From NCBI GenBank assembly GCA_934654835.1, contig CAKUGY010000001.1, forward strand, positions 124,001 to 188,000: a DNA stretch of 64,000 nt, written 5' to 3'. The stretch comes from an uncultured Collinsella sp. (GTDB taxonomy: Bacteria; Actinomycetota; Coriobacteriia; Coriobacteriales; Coriobacteriaceae). The notes under the pieces are model-generated. The model had not been told where the DNA came from and did no database searches. It saw only the letters and a program-made list of their open reading frames with translations. Both the position numbers and the translations under genes were made by a program. Below, piece after piece: positions 33,866 to 43,409 of this stretch (position 1 is the first letter of the stretch; every line of letters begins with the position of its first letter).

Positions 33866-33942
33866 TGGTGCGGCGTATAGGATTCGAACCTATGACGTTC
33901 TGATTCGTAGTCAGACCCTCTATCCAGCTGAGGTAACGCCGC
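33866..33942 (-). tRNA. tRNA-Arg(ACG), copy 3
   Basis: Third identical copy, 77 nt with encoded CCA. Probably the first transcribed of the cluster, though each copy has its own terminator. Confidence 0.97.
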
Positions 33943-34020
33943 AGCGCAAGACATATAAAACCACTTTAGCTTATTGGAGTCAAGCACAATCTCAAACTTT
34001 TTTCTCGAGACCGTAATTTG

Positions 34021-34398
34021 TCATGCTGCACCGCGAGCACCAACACTTCTCGTGCGATCGATTGGCTTTTCAATCACATCGAACCCGGCGCCAAGCTCCC
34101 CCAAAAGTGACCGCACCCGTTGGGCACAGTCATAGTCGGCAAACGAGATGCTCAGCATGCGAGCAACCTGGTTAGAAGTTCCAACCCCATAGAAGTGCTC
34201 AAGTGCCGCAAGTCCCTCGCGTGGCACAAACGTCTCGACCACATGCGGCGACTCCTCATAGCACCATTGCGTCAACGGCCCCTCACTCGTCTGCCGAACC
34301 ACCAAGCCACCCATACCAGACGGCTCGCACGTTACCAGCAGGTACTCACCGTCTTCATCGCTCTCGAACATAACTACCCGCTCATCGAACAACTCCAT
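34021..34398 (-). CDS. Hypothetical protein, 125 residues
   Basis: Not recognised. It is a soluble protein with a beta-rich N-terminal half (RVVMFESDEDGEYLLVTCEPSGMGGLVVRQ) and an alpha/beta C-terminal half (MLSISFADYDCAQRVRSLLGELGAGFDVI), ending in an Arg/Ala-rich tail. AAAGGGG six bases before the ATG and the absence of a competing frame support it as real. It stands alone between the tRNA-Arg cluster and serS. Confidence 0.65.
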   Translation of the reverse strand: MELFDERVVMFESDEDGEYLLVTCEPSGMGGLVVRQTSEGPLTQWCYEESPHVVETFVPREGLAALEHFYGVGTSNQVARMLSISFADYDCAQRVRSLLGELGAGFDVIEKPIDRTRSVGARGAA

Positions 34399-34518
34399 TG
34401 CATCCCCTTTCTCTCGCTCTTATCTAGCAAAAGCATAGCAGGTAGATAGCTGTATACAGAACATTTGTTCGTGTATTTTCTATTGAGCTGTCCGCACGAC
34501 ATGGTATGGATCTGCGCA

Positions 34519-34549
34519 CAAAATAGGGCGCCCCTGACAGGAGCGCCCT
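34519..34549 (-). terminator. Intrinsic terminator of serS
   Basis: AGGGCGC...GCGCCCT hairpin on the minus strand followed by ATTTTG, about 25 nt after the serS stop. Confidence 0.85.
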
Positions 34550-34572
34550 TTCCAATCGCTTATGCGGCTAGC

Positions 34573-35856
34573 TTACGCGACCGGCTCGATCTTCTCGAGG
34601 CCGCCCATGTAGGGACGCAGAACCTCGGGGATCGTAATAGTGCCGTCGGCGTTCTGGTAGTTCTCCAGAATGGCGGCCATGGTGCGGCCAGCCGGCAGGC
34701 CGGAACCGTTAAGGGTGTGCAGGTAGCGCGAACCCTTGAAGTTCTCGGGGTCGCGATACTTGATGTTGGCGCGGCGGGCCTGGAAGTCGCCGCAGTTGGA
34801 GCAGGAGCTGATCTCCTTGTAGGCGTTGTAGCTCGGCAGCCAGACCTCGACGTCATAGGTCTGACGGGCAGAGAAGCCCAGGTCGCCGGTGCACAGGCTA
34901 ATCACGCGGTACGGCAGGCCCAGCTGCTGCAGCAGGTACTCGGCCTCGGCGGTCATGCTCTCGAGCTCATCGTCGGACTCCTCCGGCTTGGCGAACTTGA
35001 CCATCTCGACCTTGTCGAACTCGTGCTGGCGGATGATGCCGCGGGTGTCGCGACCGGCGGAGCCGGCCTCCTCACGGAAGCAAGGGGTGAAGGCAGTGTA
35101 GCGGCGCGGCAGGGTGTCGGCGTCCAGAACCTCGCCGGCGTGCAGGTTGGTGAGCACGACCTCGGCGGTGGGGATCAGGAAGTTGTCGCCCGAGACGTGA
35201 TAGGCGTCGTCCTCGAACTTAGGCAGCTGGCCCGTGCCGAACATGGTCTGACGCTTGACGACGATGGGCGGCCACCACTCCTTGAAGCCACGGCTGGTGT
35301 GCGTGTCCAGGAAGAAGTTGATGAGGGCGCGCTCCAAGCGGGCGCCGGCGCCACCGAGAACGGTGAAGCGGCTGCCGGAGAGCTTGTTGCCGCGCTCGAA
35401 GTCGAGGATATCCAGATCGGTACCCAGATCCCAGTGCGGCTTAAAGTCGAAGCCGAACTCGCGCGGGGTGCCCCAACGGCGACGCTCGATGTTCTCGTCC
35501 TCGTCCTTGCCAAGCGGGGTGGCCTCGCACGGGATGTTGGGCAGATGAGCCATGAAGTCGTACTGCTCCTGCTCGAGGGCGGTGCGGCGCTCGGCCAGAC
35601 CGTCGATCTTCTCGTTGACGGCGCGCACGGCCTCCTTGGCGGCCTCGGCCTCGTCCTTCTTGCCCTCCTTCATCAGGGCGCCGATCTTCTTGGACTCGGC
35701 GTTGCGCGTGGCCTGGAGCTCCTCGACCTCGGTGATGACGGCACGACGCTCGTCATCGAGCTCAAAGAACTTCTCGCGATCCCAAGACGTCTGGCGGTTA
35801 GCCATGGCGGCGTCGATGGCATCGGGGTTCTCGCGAACAAACTTGATATCAAGCAT
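34573..35856 (-). CDS. serS: Seryl-tRNA synthetase
   Basis: 427 residues from the ATG at 35856, preceded by GGAGGATCTA; the upstream in-frame start is rejected. An N-terminal helical hairpin (about 28-105, the long coiled coil that grips the variable arm of tRNA-Ser) is followed by a class II catalytic core with FREEAGSAGRDTRGIIRQHEF (motif 2) and LNGSGLPAGRTMAAILENYQ (motif 3). No T-box leader is visible in the short upstream region. Confidence 0.97.
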   Translation of the reverse strand: MLDIKFVRENPDAIDAAMANRQTSWDREKFFELDDERRAVITEVEELQATRNAESKKIGALMKEGKKDEAEAAKEAVRAVNEKIDGLAERRTALEQEQYDFMAHLPNIPCEATPLGKDEDENIERRRWGTPREFGFDFKPHWDLGTDLDILDFERGNKLSGSRFTVLGGAGARLERALINFFLDTHTSRGFKEWWPPIVVKRQTMFGTGQLPKFEDDAYHVSGDNFLIPTAEVVLTNLHAGEVLDADTLPRRYTAFTPCFREEAGSAGRDTRGIIRQHEFDKVEMVKFAKPEESDDELESMTAEAEYLLQQLGLPYRVISLCTGDLGFSARQTYDVEVWLPSYNAYKEISSCSNCGDFQARRANIKYRDPENFKGSRYLHTLNGSGLPAGRTMAAILENYQNADGTITIPEVLRPYMGGLEKIEPVA

Positions 35857-35967
35857 TAGATCCTCCGGCGATATACATTCCATTTAGGTTGCAACCTTGT
35901 ACATGTATGGGCAAGTATATACTTATGAGCGTTTACGACCCAACTCAACTACGCAAGAAGGCACCCA

Positions 35968-36141
35968 ATGGACGCAGTTTTTTCCTTTTTGTTTGGCACC
36001 CGCACCGGTTTTGCCATCCTTTTCGCCGGCGGCATCCTGCTGTTTGCGATTCTTGCCTTTGTGCTAGAGAAGCGCACCCATAAGATGTACGTCGACCGCG
36101 GGCCCAAGTCCGAAGACGAGGAAGACAGCTTCTGGGACTAA
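35968..36141 (+). CDS. Small single-pass membrane protein, 57 residues
   Basis: Divergent from serS. AAGAAGG lies seven bases before the ATG. A hydrophobic segment (about residues 13-33, FAILFAGGILLFAILAFVL) is followed by a basic anchor (EKRTHK) and a very acidic end (SEDEEDSFWD). This puts the charged tail inside the cell by the positive-inside rule. Function unknown. It is a believable gene because of its ribosome site, its clear topology and the bidirectional terminator that follows. Confidence 0.7.
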   Translation: MDAVFSFLFGTRTGFAILFAGGILLFAILAFVLEKRTHKMYVDRGPKSEDEEDSFWD

Positions 36142-36303
36142 CCTGCCAAAAAGGGACAGGTTTTTTGGTCGGTTTTAACTGGCAAAACGCAGGCGCCCCG
36201 CAACCGGAATCGAGCCGGTTGCGGGGCGCCTTTTGCTAGAACGACAAAGCCGCAGGAAAAACCTGCCAAAATAAACCTGTCCCTTTTTAGTCGGTTTTAC
36301 TGG
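36140..36303. repeat. Direct repeats enclosing inverted segments around a terminator hairpin
   Basis: AACCTGCCAAA occurs at 36140-36150 and 36260-36270, and TCGGTTTTA[A]CTGG at about 36169-36182 and 36291-36303, both in direct orientation. Between each pair lies a 16-mer that is inverted between the two copies: AAAAAGGGACAGGTTT (36148-36163) and AAACCTGTCCCTTTTT (36273-36288). The right copy runs into the proC stop codon. Confidence 0.8.
36192..36230. terminator. Bidirectional terminator between the small membrane gene and proC
   Basis: Perfect 16-bp stem GGCGCCCCGCAACCGG with a seven-base loop. It is followed by TTTTGC on the plus strand and TGCGTTTTGC on the minus strand. Confidence 0.88.
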
Positions 36304-37067
36304 AGGGTAGCGTCGATTGCCTTGACCAGGGCGCTGCGCATGCCGGCGTCCTCGAGCGCGACGACGCCCTTGATGGTGGCGCCACCGGGCGAGCACACGG
36401 CATCCTTCATTGCGGCGGGATGCTGACCGGTTGCCAGCTGCAGCTTTGCCGTACCCAGCACCATCTGGCTCACAATGCGATAGGCATCGGCGCGCGGGAT
36501 ACCGTGCTTGACGGCCGCGTCACCCAGGGCTTCGATCGCCATGGCGACAAATGCCGGCGCGCAACCGCCCACGGTGCCGCCCACAAACAGCAGGCTCGTG
36601 TCGAGCTCGACCACAGTTCCGAGCTTTCCGAGCAGGCCGAGCACCGTATCGCGCTGCTCGCCGCTAAGCGTGGACGCCTTCTCACAGGCGATAACGCCCT
36701 CGCCCACCGAAACCGGCGTGTTGGGCACCGTCGAGATGTGAGCGACGCCCGGCAGCACCTGCTCCCACTTGGCGCTATCCCAGGTCCAGGCGACCGAAAG
36801 GATGGCCTTTTTGGCAAGGGCGTCCTTGAGCGGAGCGAAGACCTTCTCGATCATGTACGGCTTGACCGCAGCGACCACGATATCGGACGCGGCGACAACC
36901 TCTGCCGCATCACGGCAGGCAACCATCCCGCGTGTCTCGCAGCGCTCAACCAAGGCGTCATAGCGGCCCGCACAGGCGCACATGTCGCCCGCGGCCACGC
37001 CGGCGGCAATCCAGCCGTCGGCCATAGCGCTCGCCATATTGCCAAAACCGACAAATCCGATCTTCAT
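36297..37067 (-). CDS. proC: Pyrroline-5-carboxylate reductase
   Basis: Last step of proline synthesis, NAD(P)H-dependent reduction of pyrroline-5-carboxylate. 256 residues. It has an N-terminal Rossmann motif GFVGFGNMASAM, AVKPYMIEKV, and STVPNTPVSVGEGV. The C-terminal signature is PGGATIKGVVALEDAGMRSALVKA. It stands alone; proA and proB are not in the window. Confidence 0.95.
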   Translation of the reverse strand: MKIGFVGFGNMASAMADGWIAAGVAAGDMCACAGRYDALVERCETRGMVACRDAAEVVAASDIVVAAVKPYMIEKVFAPLKDALAKKAILSVAWTWDSAKWEQVLPGVAHISTVPNTPVSVGEGVIACEKASTLSGEQRDTVLGLLGKLGTVVELDTSLLFVGGTVGGCAPAFVAMAIEALGDAAVKHGIPRADAYRIVSQMVLGTAKLQLATGQHPAAMKDAVCSPGGATIKGVVALEDAGMRSALVKAIDATLQ

Positions 37068-37140
37068 ATCACAGAGTCCTCTCAGACACGTTCCTCAAAA
37101 CGAAAGCTATTGTCCCACGACATTGTTTCGTATTGCCGAC

Positions 37141-37611
37141 CTATTTGTGATACGGCTCGCCGCGGCTGATCTTGCAGGCGCGGTAAATCTGCTCTAGCAG
37201 CACCACGCGCGCCAGGTTGTGCGGCAAGGTGATGCGTCCAAAGCTGAGCATCTCGTCGGCACGGGCGCGCACGGCATTGCTCACGCCGTCCGAGCCACCG
37301 ATCACAAAGGTGATATCACTATTTCCACGCAGCATAAGATCGTCGAGGCGCACCGAGAACTCCTCGCTCGAGCGCTCCTTGCCCTCGATGGCAAGCAGAA
37401 TCACGTGTGACCTCGGCGGCAAGGCGGCAAGAATTGCCGCCCCTTCCTTATCGCGCGCAGCGTCAACGCCACCCGCCTTAGCCGGATCGATATCGGCCAC
37501 CTCGCGCATATCCACCTTGGCATAGGCGCCCAGGCGCTTGGTGTACTCGGCGCAGGCATCCTTCCAAAAGCGCTCCTTGAGCTTGCCGACGCAAACCACG
37601 GTGTACTTCAC
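37141..37611 (-). CDS. rlmH: 23S rRNA (pseudouridine1915-N3)-methyltransferase RlmH
   Basis: 156 residues, SPOUT fold. The N-terminal VGKLKERFWKDACAEYTKRL and C-terminal FVIGGSDGVSNAVRARADEMLSFGRITLPHNLARVVLLEQIYRACKI are diagnostic (SAM-binding GGSDG loop and the trefoil-knot helix). It ends with the conserved EPYHK. It starts six bases after the stop of the stomatin-like gene, so the two are co-transcribed. Confidence 0.96.
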   Translation of the reverse strand: MKYTVVCVGKLKERFWKDACAEYTKRLGAYAKVDMREVADIDPAKAGGVDAARDKEGAAILAALPPRSHVILLAIEGKERSSEEFSVRLDDLMLRGNSDITFVIGGSDGVSNAVRARADEMLSFGRITLPHNLARVVLLEQIYRACKISRGEPYHK

Positions 37612-37617
37612 GCGTGT

Positions 37618-38556
37618 CTACTCCTTCGAATCGCCCTGGACCTTGCCTGCGGCCAGCATCTGCTCGAACATCGAGGCTGACTGCGAGAAGTCGCTCGGCA
37701 GCACGACTGTCGAGTTTTTACCCGTACGGGCGAACTCCGTCATCATCTCGGTCCACTGCGTAAACATGAACAGCTGGTTGGCCTCATCGTTGCCGACACC
37801 CGTCTCCTGGATAATCTCGAGCGAGTCCTTGATGCCCAGCGCAATGGCCTTGCGCTGATTGGCGATTCCCTCACCGGCCTTTTCCATAGCCTCGGCCTCG
37901 GCGGTCGCCTCGGTGACGCGCTTGATGCGGTCGGCCTCGGCAAGCTCCTGCGCCGCGGCACGCTTGCGCTGGGCGGCGTTGATGTCGTTCATGGAGTTCT
38001 CGACCTCGGTCGGCAGCGCGATTTTGGTGATGAGCGTCGACACGAGGGTGAAGCCGTAGGCGGCCATCTGCTCGGAAACGGTAGCGTTGACGTCCTTGGC
38101 AATGTCGTCCTTCTTGGCAAAGACCTCGTCGAGCGTGTAAACGGGGATCGAGGAGCGCAGGGCATCGGTGATGAAGTCGCGCATCTGGTCGACGGGCTCC
38201 TGCAGCATGTAGTAGCTCTTGTAGATGCCCGAATCCGCCGGGCCGGCACCCATGTCGTAGCTCACGTGATACTGAGCGGAGACCTCGAGGCCGATGGTCA
38301 CGTTGTCCTGGGTCTTAACGTCGATGCCAAAACCGTTTTTCATGGTGCGCAGGCTCACCGTGGCGGCCTTGCGGTCGATTACGGGCACCTTCAGGTGGAA
38401 ACCCGCGTTGACGATGCGGTTGAACTTGCCCAAGCGCTCGATAATCACGGCATGTTGCTGCTCGACGACATAGCAGGCGTTGGGAAGCAGCAGCAACAGG
38501 ATGATGATAGGGATCAAAAGACTGGTAAGGGCGGCGATGATACCGGAAAACAGCAT
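37618..38556 (-). CDS. SPFH/band 7 stomatin-like membrane protein
   Basis: 312 residues from the ATG at 38556, preceded by AGAGGAG. One N-terminal membrane segment (about residues 2-25) is followed by the SPFH domain (VVEQQHAVIIERLGKFNRIVNAGFHLKVPVID). A long helical region rich in Ala, Glu and Arg (about 180-250) follows, and a C-terminal tail. It resembles QmcA/stomatin. These scaffold membrane microdomains and often associate with NfeD or membrane proteases; no nfeD gene is adjacent here. Confidence 0.92.
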   Translation of the reverse strand: MLFSGIIAALTSLLIPIIILLLLLPNACYVVEQQHAVIIERLGKFNRIVNAGFHLKVPVIDRKAATVSLRTMKNGFGIDVKTQDNVTIGLEVSAQYHVSYDMGAGPADSGIYKSYYMLQEPVDQMRDFITDALRSSIPVYTLDEVFAKKDDIAKDVNATVSEQMAAYGFTLVSTLITKIALPTEVENSMNDINAAQRKRAAAQELAEADRIKRVTEATAEAEAMEKAGEGIANQRKAIALGIKDSLEIIQETGVGNDEANQLFMFTQWTEMMTEFARTGKNSTVVLPSDFSQSASMFEQMLAAGKVQGDSKE

Positions 38557-38655
38557 GGCTTCTCCTCTATTGGGCATACATTGGCACTAGGATACCCGTC
38601 CGAGGTGACCGCGCAAAACAAAAAAGCTCCCATTGCTGGGAGCTCTTTCATGTAA

Positions 38656-38804
38656 TGGTGCGGGCGAAAGGACGTCCGCGCATCCGCTCCGCGGATCCGC
38701 ACCGGCTTCGGCCGCCTGCCGGCGTCCTCGCCAGCTCGCTAAAAACGCTCCGCGTTTTCTTGACGCTCGCTCCTTCGCAGGTTCAAGTCCCCGCGATGGG
38801 CCCA
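38656..38804. repeat. tRNA-linked hairpin element D (beside tRNA-Leu)
   Basis: The left end (38656-38673) copies the tRNA-Leu 3' end. The core is almost the same as in the tRNA-Arg elements (ATCCGC-TCC-GCGGAT, ACCGGC...GCCGGCG, AAAACGC-TCC-GCGTTTT). The right end carries the tRNA-Leu T arm in inverted orientation (GGTTCAAGTCC) and ends in CCCA. The tRNA-Leu terminator CTCCCATTGCTGGGAG is present on both sides (about 38627-38644 and 38815-38832). Confidence 0.85.
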
Positions 38805-38844
38805 TAACAAAAAAGCTCCCATTGCTGGGAGCTCTTTCATTCAA

Positions 38845-38931
38845 TGGTGCGGGCGAAAGGACTTGAACCTTCATGGGGTTGCCCCCATACGGACCTGAAC
38901 CGTACGCGTCTGCCAATTCCGCCACGCCCGC
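38845..38931 (-). tRNA. tRNA-Leu(CAG)
   Basis: Acceptor GCGGGCG/CGCCCGC, anticodon loop TTCAGGT giving CAG, long variable arm (TGGGGGC-AAC-CCCA), T-loop GTTCAAGTC, encoded CCA. 87 nt. Confidence 0.97.
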
Positions 38932-38974
38932 GTGCAGGAATTAGAATAACGGAGCGCCAGCGCGAACGCAAGAA

Positions 38975-39892
38975 CTATTTTTGAAAAAGTTTGCAGGCAT
39001 TTTCCCAAGCGGCTTGCGCGATTGCCTCGGCATTCTCGCCGGTGCGGTCGACACGGTCGTTGACCAGCGCGTTTGCTGTGATGGAGATCATTGCGGGCTC
39101 GCACTCAAGACCGCGAATGGGTTCCGGTGCCATGTATGGGCAGTCCGTCTCGAACAAAATGCGGTCGAGCGGGGTTGCCGCGAATGCCTCGCGCACGTCG
39201 TCGTTGCGCTTGAAGGTGGCCGCGCCGCCATAGGCAATGTAGCAACCCAAGTCTACAAAGCGCTCCATCGTGGCGCGGTCCTCGCCAAAGCAATGCAGCA
39301 CGCAACCGGCCTGGGGCACGCCCACCTCGCGCAATACGTTGTAGGCGTCCACATGCGAGGTGCGTTCCTCGTCCGTATCCTCGTGGCGCAAATGCAGCTC
39401 CACCGGCACGTTGCGACGTACGGCGACCTCGAGCTGGCGCGCCGTGCAGTCGATCTGCACGCTGTGGGGCGCCGGCGCGATATCGTCGTCGTAATCCATG
39501 TGGTAGTCCAGGCCGATCTCGCCGATGCCGACGCACAAGGGGTCATCGAGCGCGGCGACGATCTGCGCGTGAACGTCATCGGTATAATCCGGCGCGCCAT
39601 ACGGATGCACGCCGGCAAGATACTTGATCTGCGGAATATCCCGCATCAGCAGAATCTCGCGCGTCAGCCAGTCGCTGTAGTCCGTCACGCTGCGTTTGTC
39701 GGCAATGGGATCGAAGATCGTCACCAACAGATCGACGCCTGCGGCCTTGGCACGCACGAGCGTCTCGGGCACCTCCTTGCCCCAAAACGAGAGCAGATGC
39801 GCATGCGTATCGGCCAGCGGCGCCAGCGGCTTCGGACAGGCGACCGTTTTCTTTTTCTTGGTAAACGTCACGCGTTCGGCACTAAGCGTCAT
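38975..39892 (-). CDS. tatD: TatD family metal-dependent hydrolase
   Basis: 305 residues from the ATG at 39892, which overlaps the rsmA stop by 11 bases and has AGGAG upstream; the longer frame runs back over rsmA and is rejected. Metal ligands are ADTHAHL (His-x-His), GEIGLDYH, VELHLRHE, CVLHCFG and LFETDCPYMAPEP. TatD proteins act as 3'-5' exonucleases or D-aminoacyl-type hydrolases on nucleic acids. The MTLSAERVTFTKKKK start adds a short basic N-terminal tail. Confidence 0.93.
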   Translation of the reverse strand: MTLSAERVTFTKKKKTVACPKPLAPLADTHAHLLSFWGKEVPETLVRAKAAGVDLLVTIFDPIADKRSVTDYSDWLTREILLMRDIPQIKYLAGVHPYGAPDYTDDVHAQIVAALDDPLCVGIGEIGLDYHMDYDDDIAPAPHSVQIDCTARQLEVAVRRNVPVELHLRHEDTDEERTSHVDAYNVLREVGVPQAGCVLHCFGEDRATMERFVDLGCYIAYGGAATFKRNDDVREAFAATPLDRILFETDCPYMAPEPIRGLECEPAMISITANALVNDRVDRTGENAEAIAQAAWENACKLFQK

Positions 39893-40742
39893 GGGAAAGC
39901 TCCTGAGCCAGGCGGACAAAGTCGGCGACGTCGAGCGTCTCGGCGCGCGTGGTGGGCGCGATACCGCAAGCCCCAAAGGCAGCATCGAGCACGTCCTTGG
40001 CAAAACCGTTGGCACTCATGGAATTGCGGATGGTTTTGCGGCGCTGAGCAAATGCGGCATCGATCACACGGGCCACAAACTCGCGATCGAGCCCCTCGGG
40101 CACCACGCCGTCAACACGGTCGATGCGTACCACGGCCGAGTCCACATGCGGTGCAGGCATAAAGCAGCGCGGCGGCACCTCAAAGCGCCCCGTCACCTGC
40201 GCATACAGGCCGAGCTTTGCCGTATAGCCGCCATAAGTCTTGTTACCGGGCGTCGCGGTAATGCGATCGGCAACCTCCTTTTGCACCATGACGACGGCGC
40301 GCCTGAGCGCGGGCATCGTCTGGAAGAACTGCAGGATGATCGTCGCCGCCACGTTGTAGGGCAGATTCGCGACAAACACCGTGGGCTCGCCGCCGGCCGT
40401 CTGCTCAATCTGCTCCGGCGTCACCTTGAGTGCGTCACCCATGATAAAGCGGAAGTTGGCATAGTCGGCAGCGTGGGCATCGAGCACCGGCTCGAGCTCG
40501 GGATCGGCCTCGATCGACGTGACGCACGCCGCCTCCTGCAGCAGGGCCAACGTCAGCGTGCCGCAACCCGGACCGACCTCGAGAACGCGCTCATCGCCCG
40601 CAAGCTCAGCGAGCTCGCAAATGCGCTCGATCACGTGGTTGTCGATTAGAAAGTTCTGGCCCAGGCGATGCTTGGTCGCCAGGCCAAACTCCTCCAGCAG
40701 TTCCCTTGTTGCCGTTGGGTTTGCCAAAGGCGAAGTTGTCAT
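39882..40742 (-). CDS. rsmA: 16S rRNA (adenine1518/1519-N6)-dimethyltransferase
   Basis: KsgA/Dim1 family, 286 residues. N-terminal KHRLGQNFLID and SAM-binding VLEVGPGCGTLT are present. The catalytic motif NLPYNVAATIIL is intact, and FMPAPHVDSAVVR is typical. It methylates helix 45 of 16S rRNA during small-subunit assembly. It lies in the order rsmI-metG-rsmA-tatD and is translationally coupled to tatD. Confidence 0.97.
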   Translation of the reverse strand: MTTSPLANPTATRELLEEFGLATKHRLGQNFLIDNHVIERICELAELAGDERVLEVGPGCGTLTLALLQEAACVTSIEADPELEPVLDAHAADYANFRFIMGDALKVTPEQIEQTAGGEPTVFVANLPYNVAATIILQFFQTMPALRRAVVMVQKEVADRITATPGNKTYGGYTAKLGLYAQVTGRFEVPPRCFMPAPHVDSAVVRIDRVDGVVPEGLDREFVARVIDAAFAQRRKTIRNSMSANGFAKDVLDAAFGACGIAPTTRAETLDVADFVRLAQELSHDA

Positions 40743-40774
40743 AGTTGCCTCCTTAGCATGATGGCGGCGTCTTG

Positions 40775-40809
40775 AAACAAAAGGGCATGGACCGTGGCGG
40801 CCATGCCCT
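40775..40809 (-). terminator. Terminator downstream of metG
   Basis: AGGGCATGG and CCATGCCCT pair on the minus strand around ten bases and are followed by TTTTGTTTC. It lies between metG and rsmA, so rsmA-tatD has its own promoter or depends on read-through. Confidence 0.85.
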
Positions 40810-40853
40810 TACAGCTAAACAGCAAATTGCCGAAATGGCGCCCGCGCGGCGTC

Positions 40854-42455
<1,602 letters not shown>

Positions 42456-42524
42456 GGGGTCTGTCCTCCAGAAAAACGTTGCATACAGGGGATGATTCTA
42501 GCGCAAGGGCTGAATATCCTCCAT

Positions 42525-43403
42525 CTATTGCATATCAAGCACCATGGCATAGACATCGCGCTTGCGGCGCGAATACTTCTGCGACAGGCGCTTTGCCACC
42601 GCGGAGGCGGGCTCGCCCTCCTCGAGCGCGGCGCGGATATCCTCGCGCAGGGCCTCGTCGGGGTCTACGGCAGTGGCGCCAACCGGCGCGATGCCGGCCT
42701 CCTCGTCTTCACTCGGCGGCGCGATGACCAGCGCAATCTCGCCTTTTACCTCGCCACGGGCACGCAGTTCCTCGGCAAGCTGGGCTGCAGACCCGCGCAA
42801 GACTTCCTCGTGCAGCTTGGTGAGCTCGCGGCAGACGGCAACCTCGCGCTGGGGAAATACCTCGGCCACGGCCTCGAGCGTCGCCACGATGCGATGTGGA
42901 GACTCGTAGAAGATGAGTGCGCCGGGCACCACGGCAAGACGCTGCAGGCGGCGCACGCGATCACCATGTTTGCGGCCCAAAAAGCCCTCGAAGAAAAAAT
43001 GCTCGCAGGAAATGCCGGACGAAACGAGCGCCGTGACGCACGCAGAAGGTCCGGGGATAACCTCGACGGGCACATCGGCCTCGCGCGCCGCCTCGACCAG
43101 AGCCTGGCCGGGGTCGGACACGCTCGGCATGCCGGCGTCCGAGGCAAAGGCAAGGGTCTCCCCCGCCAGCAGGCGGTCGACCAGGCCGGCGGCGCGACTT
43201 GCGATCACATTCTCGTCGCAACGGACGAGCGGCTTGGAAATGCCCAGGTGCATCAGCAGCTTTGAGGTCACGCGCGTGTCCTCGCAGCAGATGGCATCGG
43301 CGGCGGCAAATGCCTCGCCGACGCGCGGGGACAAGTCGCCCAGGTTACCGATGGGCGTACCGACCACATAGAGTTTGCCCGTGCGGGCGCTGTTTTGCGT
43401 CAT
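42525..43403 (-). CDS. rsmI: 16S rRNA 2'-O-ribose (C1402) methyltransferase RsmI
   Basis: 292 residues, tetrapyrrole-methylase fold. LYVVGTPIGNLGDLSPR, AICCEDTRVTSKLL, FASDAGMPSVSDPG, EVIPGPSA and FYESPHRI are all diagnostic for RsmI. A C-terminal helix-turn-helix-like segment (AVAKRLSQKYSRRKRDVY) follows an Asp/Glu-rich linker. It heads the cluster with metG, rsmA and tatD. Confidence 0.97.
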   Translation of the reverse strand: MTQNSARTGKLYVVGTPIGNLGDLSPRVGEAFAAADAICCEDTRVTSKLLMHLGISKPLVRCDENVIASRAAGLVDRLLAGETLAFASDAGMPSVSDPGQALVEAAREADVPVEVIPGPSACVTALVSSGISCEHFFFEGFLGRKHGDRVRRLQRLAVVPGALIFYESPHRIVATLEAVAEVFPQREVAVCRELTKLHEEVLRGSAAQLAEELRARGEVKGEIALVIAPPSEDEEAGIAPVGATAVDPDEALREDIRAALEEGEPASAVAKRLSQKYSRRKRDVYAMVLDMQ

Positions 43404-43409
43404 ATCAAC

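Noticed and set aside
32816..33903. Plus- and minus-strand frames of 60-125 codons through the tRNA-Arg cluster with similar translations
   Set aside because: They run through tRNA genes, terminators and the repeated hairpin core; their similarity to each other comes from DNA repeats, not coding selection.
35857..35967. A T-box leader for serS
   Set aside because: Only about 110 bp separate serS from the divergent gene, and no T-box core sequence or specifier stem is visible.
39893..40015. N-terminal extension of TatD into rsmA
   Set aside because: The extension lies in a different frame over the conserved rsmA C-terminus; the ATG at 39892 has its own ribosome site and starts the TatD homology.
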